DNA from: Branchiostoma floridae
Taxonomy: Eukaryota > Chordata > Leptocardii > Amphioxiformes > Branchiostomatidae
Assembly (NCBI RefSeq): GCF_000003815.2
Contig: NC_049994.1
Span: 12,078,236 to 12,142,235, forward strand
Reading direction: 5' to 3'
Length of the DNA: 64,000 nt
Of the stretch, positions 22,619 to 34,269 are shown in pieces. Under the pieces are notes generated by a model. The model searched no databases and had not been told where the DNA came from. It worked only from the letters and a program-made list of their open reading frames with translations. The first letter of the stretch is position 1. Each line of letters begins with the position of its first letter. The position numbers were made by a program, and so were the translations under genes.

Positions 22619-22792
22619 TCTAGATTGATATGCGTAAACAAATTGTTGCAACAAACATACACCATCGTTTTCTGTCTTCCCTCCCCTTCTCTCTCCTTCC
22701 TTCACTCTAGAGTGATATGTATAAACAAAGTGTTGTAACAAACATACACCATCGTTCCTGTCTTCCCTCCCCTTCTCTTTCCTTCCCTCACT
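22619..22792 (+). repeat. Tandem duplication, 87-bp unit
   Basis: Two consecutive units start at TCTAGA(T/G)TGATATG and share TTGT(T/A)...ACAAACATACACCATCGTT and TCTTCCCTCCCCTTCTC. No gene is involved. Confidence 0.85.
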
Positions 22793-23034
22793 CGTGTTTT
22801 ACCTCGCCCCCTCCCTGCATTGGCTGAACAGCACAAACAGGGTATATTTCACCCGTCCACTTCAGAGGGGTTCCGTCAATAAACCCTATGATTAGTCGAG
22901 CCACGCCCAGCAGGTGCTTTACGTAACTCACACGTGTGAAGGTCACGCGTGTCACCCTTTGTTTACCATCAAAAAACAGGTAACGTCAAGTCTGTGTGCT
23001 AGCGAACGTTGACCCGTATAGCCTATATACCAAC

Positions 23035-23615
23035 TTTCCTCCTTGGCATTTAACGTTACTTGTGCAAAAGACGGGACACGTCTAAACTTTGACATAACTT
23101 ACCTATCAACCCCATTCATGTTGCGTTATTCTCTCCCAACATTTCAAACAAAAAGGGCTCTGCAATTCAACACGGAAGCTGCTGGGGGACACAGTATTAT
23201 ATCGCTGGTTGCTTGGCCTAAGAACTAACTGCCCCCCAAAAGTACCATAGCATGTCCAGGACCAACCCAAAACGTTCTGCTGCAGTGCCGTAGAAGGTCA
23301 CTAGAGGACAAAAAATCGAACTTGTCTTTCATATCACATGTGCAAAATACGACGGGGCACGCCATAAACTTCGATGTAACAAACCTTCAGCCCCTTGCAT
23401 GTTGTGTTATTCTCTTCCAACGTCCCCAAAAAAATGGGTACTGCAGTTCACCACGGAAACTGCTAGGGGACACAGTTCTATATCGCTGGTTGCATGGCTT
23501 AAGCACTATCTGCCACCAAAAAAAAAACATTGGTATGTTCAGAATATGATAAATTAACCCCAGAAGTTCTGCTGCAGTGCCATAGAATACCGCTAGAGGA
23601 ACCATAATGGAAGTT
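23035..23615 (+). repeat. Two diverged tandem units (~285 bp) of family K
   Basis: Both units contain ATGTTG(C/T)GTTATTCTCT, CACGGAA(G/A)CTGCT, ATATCGCTGGTTGC and GTTCTGCTGCAGTGCC in the same order. The last block ties them to the family K copy at 2036-2412. Frames crossing them are not conserved between the units. Confidence 0.7.
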
Positions 23616-23619
23616 GTTC

Positions 23620-24430
23620 CCTCATATTACACCAAACCACACATCAAATATTACATAGATTCATTCTCAGCTTCCGGAGTTATGTTGTCTACACAAGCCC
23701 CATTAATCCAACAACGAACATCGCTGAAAACTTAACTTTATTGGTGAATGTAACATGTTTGGCGAAATATAATATAGTAGGAACCTACAGACTGTTTTGA
23801 CATAGGTACCAGCTGAATGGAACATGTGTTGAGTTGATTACCAACAAGATTCAGTGTTGTTGTGTTTCTGGAACGGCCTTGGTTTCTCAGTAGCCTCACG
23901 TAACCTCAAGACATCGGGAATTTACATTGAGAACTGCGCATGCAGAAAAAAACATCTTTTAAGAAAGTGGAATGTCCTGAGGAGTTTACCACGGCATTAT
24001 TCACAAATGATAACGTTAGCACACTTTTTTCTCCTCCGAGTGACCTTTAAAGCAAAGTGAAGGTCGTTTGCCGTGTGTGTTGGAAATTCGAAGCCCCGCG
24101 GGAGACTGTTGTGAGGGGGCGGTGTGGTCGCAATTACCTTAATTCAAAGGGATGGAACCCTAAGCAACTCACCGGCCTAATCATCTTAACCGTTATTTAC
24201 AAATTGACCACTTACAAAAGATTGGTTCTAAGTTCGTTAGTGTAAGATGGTTAGACGGTATACAACAAGACCATGCAGGCCGCGTGAGGATATTAGGTTT
24301 AGGAAAGGCCTAGGATAATCACTTTAAACATGTAGATATTAACTTATGTGAAAATACCACACATATTTCACTGTTTTCTAGCAGACCAATATCGATACTT
24401 GCTAAGAATGTAAGTTAAAATCCTTCCTTT
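23620..24430. other. Intergenic, no gene seen
   Basis: No exon supported on either strand. Two short open frames at 23854-24245 lack splice signals and show no codon bias. Confidence 0.4.
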
Positions 24431-24439
24431 CCCTTGCGG

Positions 24440-24550
24440 TGTATGTGGCGTCGCCCGTCTCTATAGCCCTTGGGCCACACAGTTATACAACCACTACAAC
24501 AGGCGGTTAGTCAACTGCTTGTGAGACATGTTCAACTTCCATTCTCTTTC
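24440..24550 (-). repeat. SINE family T, partial copy
   Basis: CGTCTCTATAGCCCTTGGGC and CACACAGTTATACAACCACT are family T blocks. The tRNA-like end is missing. Confidence 0.6.
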
Positions 24551-25490
24551 CCTAAATTTCGCCAGAGACAGCTGAAAAAGACTACGAAAAACAGTTGTTG
24601 CTATACCACATCCAGGTCATATTTCTAATTAGGACCCTGCCGGAATACTTCTCTGGTAAACAGAACACAACGTTTCACTCTGGGCCATTCATGTCGATAA
24701 TTATATGTTTTTCTTTCCTTTCATAGCATTAGCAACACACGATAACATCGACACTTGAAAGGACCGGGCGGGCCCCTTTTACCAAATAGCCCTCCCAGAT
24801 CACAAACACATGGACAGACGTGTTTCTAGGTACCGCTGGGTATTGGAACCCAATCTGGTGAGAGATACTACATTCTGTTTAATGTGAAGGCCGCTGAAGG
24901 ACGTTATACTTCCGTCCCATCTGTAAGGTCAATCCCTATTGGCTGAATGTCGATGACGTTTTCGGGGATGCCAACGTGCCAACTCCAAAGGTTGGTAACT
25001 ATGGTGTATTCTTGATGTGACGTCATCAGGAAATGTGTGCATTTCTGTATCCATGGCAGTGAGACACTTTTATTGGTTAATAGGAATACTTATTACGTGA
25101 ACTTATGCAGGATCATTTTAGTGGGCGTCTTTTTTTATGACTGAAGATATCATCGATATTCAACTGCATGATATCTGCATATGTTCGTTTGTAAGAGTTG
25201 AAACTTTAAAAAAAAAACATGGAGATTGTTTACACACTATTTCACTGTTTACACATTTTTTGTTTACTTAAGAGATACTAGATCGCACCTATGTGTCAAC
25301 ATGACATCTAGTTATCAGTCTAAGTCCTGTAAAAATGTGATCTTAATTTTCGAACGAAACTTTTCATTATAAAAATAGTCGTATCTTGTAGCTATTGTAT
25401 CTATTCAGCTTTGTCTAAGAAATTCTATGTGATCATGACATTTATTTGATATATTATTCAACAATAAACCAAACATTTTGATAAGTCACT

Positions 25491-25592
25491 AACAGCCAGA
25501 CGTTTTAGACAGCTTCCGATGTCTTTTCTTTGATTTATGTTCAAATTCATGACGAAAGACGGCGGAAGCTGTCTGAAACGTCTGGCTTTGTT
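25491..25592. repeat. Foldback element with 28-30-bp arms
   Basis: The left arm AACAGCCAGACGTTTTAGAC continues into AGCTTCCG. The right arm starts CGGAAGCTGTCTGAAACGTC and ends TGGCTTTGTT. The arms are complementary except for about two positions and surround about 44 bp. A diverged relative may exist near 16250. Probably a very short MITE. Confidence 0.75.
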
Positions 25593-26328
25593 AAAGAGTA
25601 TATCTGCTTAGGTTATCATTCATTCCTTTATTTGCTGATAATGTATTATGTACATAACGTTACAGGTTTACAAGTATACAGAAGAAAAGCGGATCCTGCG
25701 AAAAGAACTCTGCAACAGACCTGAGTCAGCTCACAGATGTGCCCTATGTGGCAGAGACTGCCATTCTCGTATACATTGTAGGACTGTTATCAATGATATC
25801 AAGTAGAATTTTACATTGGTCAATATTGACCAAAGAAGGCCATATATATCATGTACAAGGATTTCTAACCTTTATGTATAACGGTATTTCATAGTTGAAT
25901 AACATAGGATGACACTAACAGTTAGTTACACAAAATGTAAGTAAATGACATTTTAAAATCAGAACTTCTCGGACCGAGTGCGCTAAAGGGTCATTGACTT
26001 GGTTTTTTAAGGTAAGCCTTCTAACTGGATGGACAACTTTATGTAACATGAGCGTATAATCACAATAACAATAGATACACTGTGTATAAAAATAGCAACA
26101 CAACAATTGGTTGTGAGACACCTGTCCCCTTAGCCTCAGGCTAGAAGTCTATATATAAACTGAGCATGACCAGTTTTCTAAAATGGAGAGCCGTCTGTTG
26201 TTTTCGCGTAGTCAGTTGTGTTTTAATCAGATTAGGATATTTCCTAAGGCTTCCAATTGTTATCGTGTTTTTCTGCCCCTTCGTATCGCCTGTCACAGAC
26301 TATGTGACCGTTCGACAGTAGCCCTCTA

Positions 26329-26468
26329 GTAATCTCCAACCAGATCCACGGTGCGTAATGTATAGTATCAAACTTCCCGTAGGTGCCCATTTGACTCCCT
26401 TAGCCGGTTATACTTCCTGGCCAGCTTTGATACTATCTTATGGCACCGTAGGATCTGCTTGGAGATTA
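26329..26468. mobile_element. hAT-like MITE family A, copy 3
   Basis: GTAATCTCCAACCAGATCC at the left and GTAGGATCTGCTTGGAGATTA-type sequence at the right, flanked by a perfect 8-bp duplication GCCCTCTA (26321-26328, 26469-26476). The body is shorter than in copies 1 and 2. Confidence 0.88.
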
Positions 26469-26950
26469 GCCCTCTAGTAGAAAGCAACAGGAATCAGTTA
26501 ATAATACGAAATCAGGGGAAATATGTAAAAAAAAAATACCTGCCACATACATATATCATGTAGAGGATAGCAAGAAGGGGAAAGGGAGGTATTTGTAACG
26601 GCAGGTCATGTAAAGCAGAATATAATATTTGAATAAAAATGCACTCTCCAATCCAATGTAGGCCCTACGATCATAAGGAGGATCGTCCAAGCATCAGTCA
26701 TACATTTACACCAATGGCGACTCAGGTTGTCTGACGGAGGTGTCAATCACAGGAAGTCCCGCCCATTCCCACATGGGGTTCTCGTTGGAGGAACCCTCGT
26801 CATTTTTTGTCCTCAAGGTCAAGGAAGTTACCATTAGGCATTCACACAGACACGCTGTTCCGATTACCTCCCTGTCACCCCCGCTCCTACCCTAAATGCT
26901 ATGATATAAACACTCCCATCTAACTGGGGGGTGAAGAACAACAAAAGCTG

Positions 26951-27000
26951 TTGCGCAAGTACGTACATATAAAGGGACGTGTTCTCGTCCCGTGAGTTCA
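26951..27000 (+). promoter_or_regulatory. Core promoter of the P450 at 27 kb: C/EBP-type palindrome plus TATA box
   Basis: TTGCGCAA (26951-26958) is the ideal C/EBP palindrome. TATAAAG (26968-26974) follows 9 bp later, 55 bp before the ATG. A start site about 30 bp past the TATA box would fall near the TTCATTC at 26997-27003, giving a 5' UTR of about 30 bases. C/EBP factors control liver P450s in vertebrates; their use here is inferred. Confidence 0.5.
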
Positions 27001-27028
27001 TTCATACCTGAGCCTACGACGCACCAAC

Positions 27029-30000
27029 ATGACCGAAGCGATCCTCGACACAGCGGCGGCGGCCGTGGCCTCTCCAACCGAGAACGTCCAGACGTTTCTC
27101 GTGCTCATGTTGGGCCTCCTGGCGGGGTACCTGCTCTGGCGGCGGGTGAACCCGCCCAACCTGCCGCCGGGCCCGTGGGGCCTCCCCGGGCTCGGCGCCA
27201 TCCCGTTCCTCGGGCTGGCCCCGCACGAGACCCTGATGACCATGTCCAAAGCGTACGGTGACATCATGAGCGTGCGTCTCGGGCCGAAGCTTGCCGTGGT
27301 GCTGAACGGACAGAGAGCCATCCACCAGGCACTCATCAAGCGGGCGGGGGTCTTCTCCGACAGGCCGGGCTTTGAGCTGGTCAACATGGTCCATAAGGGA
27401 CGAGGTAAGAAACACATCCTTGTGATTATGAGTTTTATACTTATTACGTTATAGCGAATTAATCAAACCTTGCGTCTTAAGAGATTTTGAGAGGTATGTA
27501 CTATGTAGCATTAACTATATGAAGAATTACTAATTCTAAGATTTTCAAATGGTACTGTTTTATATTATACCCTAGTTTGCTTTTCAAAGTTCCTTTTCTA
27601 ATAATTATGGATGTATCTTCACTCGCCTTAAATCAATGTTGGGAATTAAATGTCTTCTTGACTGTCCGTCAAGCTCTTAGAATATGCTTCTTCCTCAAAG
27701 TTTGATCAGAGTTTAAGTTAGTTAAGTCTTTGCCGCACCTAATGGTGAATCGGGCGGCGCCCATCTCCGTTTCTGTGGCCCTGGGCCGCACAGCTTTGTA
27801 CAACCACTACAGCAAGGGGCTATAGCTAGTCACTGGTAGGGTTGTGTGTTCAAGTACCATACTTTTTCCCCAAATGCTGAGCGCTAAGCTTAGGAAGCAG
27901 TGTGCACAAACTTTAAAGTCTTTGGTATAACTCGGCCAGGATCGAACTCATGAAGTACAACTACAAGGCGATGCTTGAACATAAGTACAGACTACTGTTA
28001 CTTCTCATTGCGGTGCGTTCGGAAACAATTCCTGGCCGGTGGCGTCAAAATTCCTTGTTTTGTCAATGTCAATGAGATTTTCAAATATCCACTTTTAGCC
28101 AGCCTTTTGTACGCCTTTCTTTCAATGGTAAGGAAAAACGCAGTACAAAACGTCACTGTACAACATGGTTACGACATTAATATAGTACATAGCTTTGTGA
28201 ATCTTAGAAAATCGTGAATAACTTTTATAACTACAGCTAATATACACGTAGACGTAAACTCTACTATGCATAAGTGTTCAGCTTACTTTCATGTGCAGAG
28301 CACCTGAAACTGCGTATCCAATAATGAACTTGGGGGTGTACTAAGCAGAGTACTAAGTGCCTTCTTTGTAAGAGAATTTCAGTTATTCTTTTTCCAAACA
28401 TTTAGTTGATATGTTCTTATAGAGATTGAAACATGTAAGCTGTGGTATGGTAAAGGCTTTGCAAATCATAATCATATCAATATCCAACCAACTAGTAGGG
28501 TGGAAAATCTTAAAAAATGACCAGACGGATTGATTTGGATTTATAAAAAGTCCTTCACCCTTTAGTGATTATCGTCCGTCAGAGAGTCTCAGAGAGGTGC
28601 AGTCAGTCAGAAATCATTCTCAGCCAAACATCTGCTTGAAAATCACTCGTTACTGCAATGATACCGGTAATAATGTTCGCTTCTTCCGAATAAGAATTCA
28701 TCATAATCAGACATCATTTTCCATTCTCCTTGACATACATTGTTGCTAAGGACTTCTTCCGCTGTTCCGAGGTATTTCAATCGCCGGAAAACGTTTTGAT
28801 TATACATTGTGCTGGTAACGTTGTAATGATGATATACATCACAGGCATCCGGTATGATAGCTTCCGCAATTCCTCTAACTAAGAGCAAAGCCGCTGTATA
28901 ACGTTAACGTCCTTGCTATGAGACGAGCTTGCTGAAATCTGTATTGTCTTCTTAATTTTACCTATAGACAAGTCGTACAAACGATCTGCCATGTTACAAT
29001 TTGCATATTTCGCTGTTTTTCCATTTGTTGGAAAACGTTGATTGTGGTATGTAGAGGTAATGTTTTGCCTCTTGAATCATAGTACAAAAAGTTCATATTC
29101 TCGTCAGAGGTACATGTGCCTAACTAAACAACACTGACATTTCTTTGGCGCTCTGTCAAGGCCGAATCGATACGCACTTTATAAAGTTTTTGTAGATTTT
29201 TCTTTTCTTAACGGCATATTCTTAACGATTATAACAGAATTGAAATATCAAAGTATGGAAGTTGGATTGCGAGGCAGATTCGTTATAGTAACACTGTGGC
29301 AGCTGTGCGTGGGTGAGTTAGAGTTTTGCCTAACTCGACAACTCGCACAGCAACAGGTGCCCAGTCAATTTGGACTAAACCATCGATAATATGTAAATCT
29401 ACTAGTGCAGTGGTGTATATCATGAAAACATGCTGACTGTTGCTGAGTTGCCGTTTTGCCTAACTCGCCATCGAATTGTAACCTTGCACTGTGGCCTTCG
29501 TTATGCCATGTCAAGGCCGAACCATTAAAACATAGGGGATTTGCAACAACACTATAGTGCTTCAAATAATTCATTGAGGATTCGTAGCAAAGAAAGTCTA
29601 AGGAGACTTGTACTAGCGCAGAAATATCCAAGAGTGTATAAAGAAAACCTTTAAGGGAAACCAATGAAATAACCTGTACAGACCTATGTAAATAATGCTC
29701 TGTGTATTGACATGTTTTCAATAGGGTGAGTAAACATACTTAAGGGGAAAGTCAACACACTTAAGACGGCAGGAGCTTTGCTTAAATACCCCCACACTGA
29801 GCTAGGATTGAGTTATGTGTAGCGGGCTCGATGCAGCGGTCTTCTTACGGCTGAGGGTGAATTCTAATCTGTCGCTAATCTCACATATCTATGGCTTGTG
29901 TTATGAGTAGATTGTTCATTACTTTTGCTGATAAATCTTAATTACTAAGTGGAGTCAACAGTTTACGTAATGGTAGCACACAGCTGCCGTGTCCCACAGC

Positions 30001-33000
30001 TTGTTTATCCTATGATATGTCCAGTCGTCACCCCTCTTCATATCACAGAACCGTTCTTAAGATCGGTAACGTGAAAACTTGTGCGTAGGCGTCAACATTT
30101 TACGTAATTGTACCAACCAGATGTTCTGGTTCTCATGGCATGTTTACACTCTAATCAGTTGATAGACTAGACGTATCATTTTAGATAACATAAAGGTCAC
30201 CTCGCACCTGACAATTTTGGCGGTACCTTAAAGATGCTGGATGTATACAAAAAGCTAAGTCCTTCCTACACCAGATGGCGCATAGGGCGGTGCCCATCTC
30301 CTTTTCAGTAGCCATGGGCCATACAACTTTGTGCAATCACTATAGCAAGGGACTAGTCCACTGGTAGCGGTGTGTGTTCAATTACCACACTACCTAATTC
30401 TGGGTGCTAATCATGTAAAGCAGCATGTAACATCATTAAAAGTCTCTGATATGACTCGGCCGGGGATCTGTTGCCACCTAACGGTATCCTTTGGTACTAC
30501 CGATTACAATAATGCTGTTCGTCCAAATAGGATAGTGTCGTCTTGTCCGTTGTATGTGCCAATAGTTTGACGTCACATTGGAAGGTTGGCAAATTTGTAC
30601 AGCGACAACACTTCTGATCTCACTCTAAAGGCTGCGAACGGCTTGTGACGTCACTAAGAATCGATTCGACACTTCAAGCGGAAGTACAGTAGTGTGATCT
30701 TTGAACCCGAATGCTTCAATAATGCTTGTGGCTTATTGTACCTTATTTGAAGTCCCTTTTTTGGTACTATTCACAATACAAAACTGAGATAGACATTTCG
30801 ATTCAGTACAACGTGCCATTTTGCTGCCATTTATATGTAGAATTTCTCTAACTTATGATCTATTTGCTTACTCGTGTCGTCGCGAAGATCTTAGCTTTTC
30901 CTTTTTTGTGTCTTTTTTCATTTGTTTTGGTTTGATGTGTATTCAGGTGGTATCTCACTAAACTTGGGGCACCGGTGCGGCACTGCGGGGTTCGAAAGAT
31001 TACTTAACGAATTTCAGAGATAAAGAATGGATTTTATTACGTTTTGTGTATTCTGTTGTCTTCTAAATCATACTTCTACGTATTATGCAATATCTAACTT
31101 ATAGAATAAGGCGAAAATAACACAACAGTGCCGCACCGGTGCACCAAGTGCAGTGAAATACCACCTTAAGCACAATATACACGCATATTCACACTCCTAT
31201 TTACAGATACTGACTTTCACTTTGTACACTTGCCACTAATCATGATCGACACATCTTTGTTCCCTTGTTAGGAATCATTGCCGGCCCCAGTACAGACTTC
31301 GTCCAGCGGCAGCGCCGGTTTCTGATGCGATCTTTCCGCACGCTGGGTCTGAACACACACAACATCGAGAACTGTCTCCAGGCTGAGGTGCAAACTCTGA
31401 TGACGACTCTCAAGCAAGTCCAGGGCAACTCTGGAGAGGTGTATGACGTCATCAACCGAAGTGTTGTCAACGCTATCGCGGTCTTCTCATTCGGCAACAG
31501 GTGAGGAATGCCTGTTATGCTCCGGCCACAGTTCCAAACCGATGCCCAGCCGGGCAGTTTAAGAGAGAAGCTTTGTGCACTTTTTGGCAGGGTTATAAGT
31601 AGCATGACTGTGCAGGCCGGTGACCCCCCCCCCCCCCCCCGACTTCAACGCCCATTTTGAATCTGCCACAACCTCTTATACTGTTATATTTTCCAACAGC
31701 CTAGCCGATATAGCTTATAAGAGCAGACAATAAGTTTATTGTCTCATTTTATTAAATGCAATTAAAACTCGAGTTGCAAATTCCTTGAAATGATAAATGC
31801 ATAAATGTCAATAATGCAAATAATGAGATCAACAGACTGGCATGTCATGGAGTTGAAGACAGGTTCATTTCTCTAACCTAATATCCTTTCCATAGGTTCA
31901 ATCACAACGACCCGAAGTTCCACCGCCTGGTCTCCTGCTTGGAAGGCGTGTTCCGCTTCTCCTCCACCGGTGTGGGACTGATGACGCAAGCCTTCCCCGT
32001 CCTGCTCAAGTTCCCCCGCGGCCTGCCCGGCCTCAGCCAGTTCCTCGAAGACGGCGACAACTTCCTCAGCATCATCCGCGACATCGTCAAGTCAAGACGA
32101 CAAGTCTTCGCAGAGATTCTCCAGAAGGACCCGACCCTCGACGACTTCAAGCCGTCCGACATCTTGGACTGCTACTTCCAGGAGACCACGCGCGGGCAGG
32201 CCTGGTTCATGAGCGACGAGGACTTCTGCCACATGATCATGGACAACTACATCGCAGGCACCACCACCACGAGACTCACCATGCAGTGGGCGATGCTCCT
32301 CCTCACCATCTCCCCGAGAGAGCAGACGAAGATGCACGACGAGATAGTGTCAGTCGTCGGGACCGACCGACTGCCCTCGCTGAAAGACAAGGACAACCTC
32401 CCCTACACCAAGGCCGCCATCTTTGAACTGCTGCGCATCTCCTGCGTCACTCCGCTCTCCCTCCCGAGAGAGGCCGCCGATGACGTCATCATCGACGGGC
32501 ACCGGATACCGAAAGGCACGATGGTCATGACGAACCTGTGGTCGGTGACGAATGACCCGGATGTGTGGGAGGACCCGCGGACGTTCAAGCCAGAGAGGTT
32601 CCTGAACGAACAGGGAGAGTGCGTCCTACCCAAGGAGTGGCTGCCGTTCTCCACAGGTGTGTAGATCGAGATTTGCCCACCTTACATTCTATAGCTACTG
32701 CATGAAACTTTTTAATACCTTCCTAATATGTCAATACAATGCTATTTGACACCAACTTCATAGTTATTGGTGGTATGACATCCAAGTGTAAGCATTGTTC
32801 AGAGACTAAATAGGGTTTACACAACAGAGTAAAACTTTTCTCACGAGCTCCATGAATAGTTTTATCTAAAAATATTCGTACTCCATTTCCAATCTGATCC
32901 ACTTATATTCATAAACCATGATAAATGGTGATACAAGTTTGGTCACGTTTAGAGCCGAATCCTTTACACAGGAGCGCCACCTAGCAGTTGGAAGCAAAAC

Positions 33001-33319
33001 CAGTCATATTGGCCTGATAAAGATAGCAAAAGGGCTACCAAAACGTAGGAACATGAATATCACTTGAGTCTGTGTGAAGAATATTTTTTGTCTACCATTA
33101 TCTCACGACAGCGTATACATTTTCCCTGCAGGAAAGCGGTCGTGCATAGGACAGGCCATCGCAGAAAGCATGATGTTCATGTACATCTCGGCCATCGTAC
33201 AAAACTACCGGATCTACCTCCCCGCCGGGAAAACCGTCCCCACAGCGGAGCCCATCCCGGCCATGCATCTCCATCCTCAGCCGTGTGAAATTAGCTTTGC
33301 CAAATATCCTCCTTGTTAG
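27029..33319 (+). CDS. Cytochrome P450, CYP2 clan, complete (517 aa, four coding exons)
   Basis: Haem-thiolate mono-oxygenase of the ER. Coding exons are 27029-27404, 31272-31500, 31896-32656 and 33132-33319, with phases 1, 2 and 1; all junctions are GT-AG and the joined frame is open to TAG. In order: hydrophobic anchor (about residues 20-37), hinge PPNLPPGPWGLPG, I-helix AGTTTT (322-327), K-helix ELLR (379-382), FKPERF (PERF 434-437), and haem loop FSTGKRSCIG with the Cys ligand at 460. Length is normal for the family. The I-helix lacks the acidic residue usual in AGx(D/E)T. The hinge and the 'GRG' exon end match CYP2U/CYP2-like genes and the partial paralogue at 1.2-1.6 kb. Substrate cannot be deduced. 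GC-rich codons stand out from the AT-rich introns. Confidence 0.95.
27725..27985 (-). mobile_element. SINE family T, near-complete copy in P450 intron 1
   Basis: Read on the minus strand, the copy starts with a tRNA-like part (GAGTTCGATCCTGGCCGAG as B box) and continues to the shared block GCGGCCCAGGGCCACAGAAA and beyond. It matches 30260-30480 and 42690-42925 along its length. It lies antisense in the first intron of the P450. Confidence 0.65.
28220..30250. other. P450 intron 1, mostly unique AT-rich sequence
   Basis: No additional exon seen. Two stretches, about 29140-29345 and 29400-29530, share TTTTGCCTAACTCG and TGTCAAGGCCGAA blocks and may be parts of one diverged or inverted repeat. 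Confidence 0.4.
30260..30480 (-). mobile_element. SINE family T copy in P450 intron 1
   Basis: GGTGCCCATCTCCTTTTCAG, GTAGCCATGGGCCATACAAC and ATATGACTCGGCCGGGGATC align with 27757-27950. The B-box end is diverged. Confidence 0.6.
30942..31169. mobile_element. MITE family F in P450 intron 1
   Basis: Inverted ends of about 44 bp: the left end is TTCAGGTGGTATCTCACT then GGGGCACCGGTGCGGCACTG. The right end starts CAGTGCCGCACCGGTGCACC and ends AAATACCACCTTAA. The central part is AT-rich and non-coding. It ends about 100 bp before exon 2, so it sits close to the branch-point region of that intron. Confidence 0.8.
31624..31640 (+). repeat. Homopolymer C17 in P450 intron 2
   Basis: Seventeen consecutive C residues, about 125 bp after exon 2. 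On the transcribed (template) strand this is G17. It is prone to polymerase slippage, so the length may be variable or mis-called. Confidence 0.9.
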
Positions 33320-34265
33320 TCTGGTTTTAAGGACATTTTAAACATTGTGGTAGAATTGTGCCCCCTGGCGGAATTGTGGGGAATTTCACCACCCTTCCCA
33401 GACTGCACTGCGTTTCCGGGTGGTGGAGAGGAACTGACTTTTTGAACATTTCACAATCGTTGATGTTTGCCATAAAATTTGTTTGCAAAGTTGGTAAAGT
33501 CTTGTGTTGAACTGTTTTGTTCCTTTACTATGTGATATTACTACAATTGTAAAATGTAAGTTGCCAAGAATTGTTTATGTATTTGAAATGGCTTGATGTC
33601 AAATGATTCAGCTGTGAGCTATAGTGACACTTCATATTGTATTTCAGATATGTACAGTGAATTCGAAGTATTTCTCACTAACGACTTTATGTAATTTTGT
33701 CGATCTTTAACTTAATATATATGCTTCATATTTACTACGTAAATTACGTAAGTACATTTGTACTGGAAAACGTGTTATTATGGACTCTTGTTTAGTTTCC
33801 TTCGGTACGTTCTGAAGAGTAAATAATCAGAACGCAGTTCTAGTATACTATTGTGTATGATTATTTATATTGTAATTGAAGGACGTCGACATCAACAAGG
33901 CTCATTTTACACAGGGTTTCTGTGCGTTTTGTCACTTTATGATGAATGTTTGTTGAATTCGTGAAAACAAGATAGCTGAAGTTGACCATTTTATTGCATT
34001 TTTCATATGCTTGCCGTCCCGTTCTGAAGATGTCTTGACAATTCGTCATGAATATTATTCATTGTAGAACTGCATATTATTCATTGTAAAAAAAATGCAG
34101 TGTTTGAGCTGGTTTGTATGGCACTGTACTCTGAATATTTTGTACATGACATCCTGCGTGGCAGGCGCAGAGACTTTGATATGTGCGGGACCATGTCACT
34201 AATGTATATATTGAAGAGCATTGGAATGCTTCTATGTACTGGAATAAACTAAGTCGAATTGAACA
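33320..34265 (+). other. Probable 3' UTR of the P450
   Basis: The stop codon ends at 33319. An AATAAA at 34243-34248 is followed by a T-rich stretch from about 34266, a credible cleavage region. This gives a 3' UTR of about 930 bases with no other exon in it. AT-rich elements (for example ATTTA-like motifs) occur but are not diagnostic. Confidence 0.5.
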
Positions 34266-34269
34266 CTTT

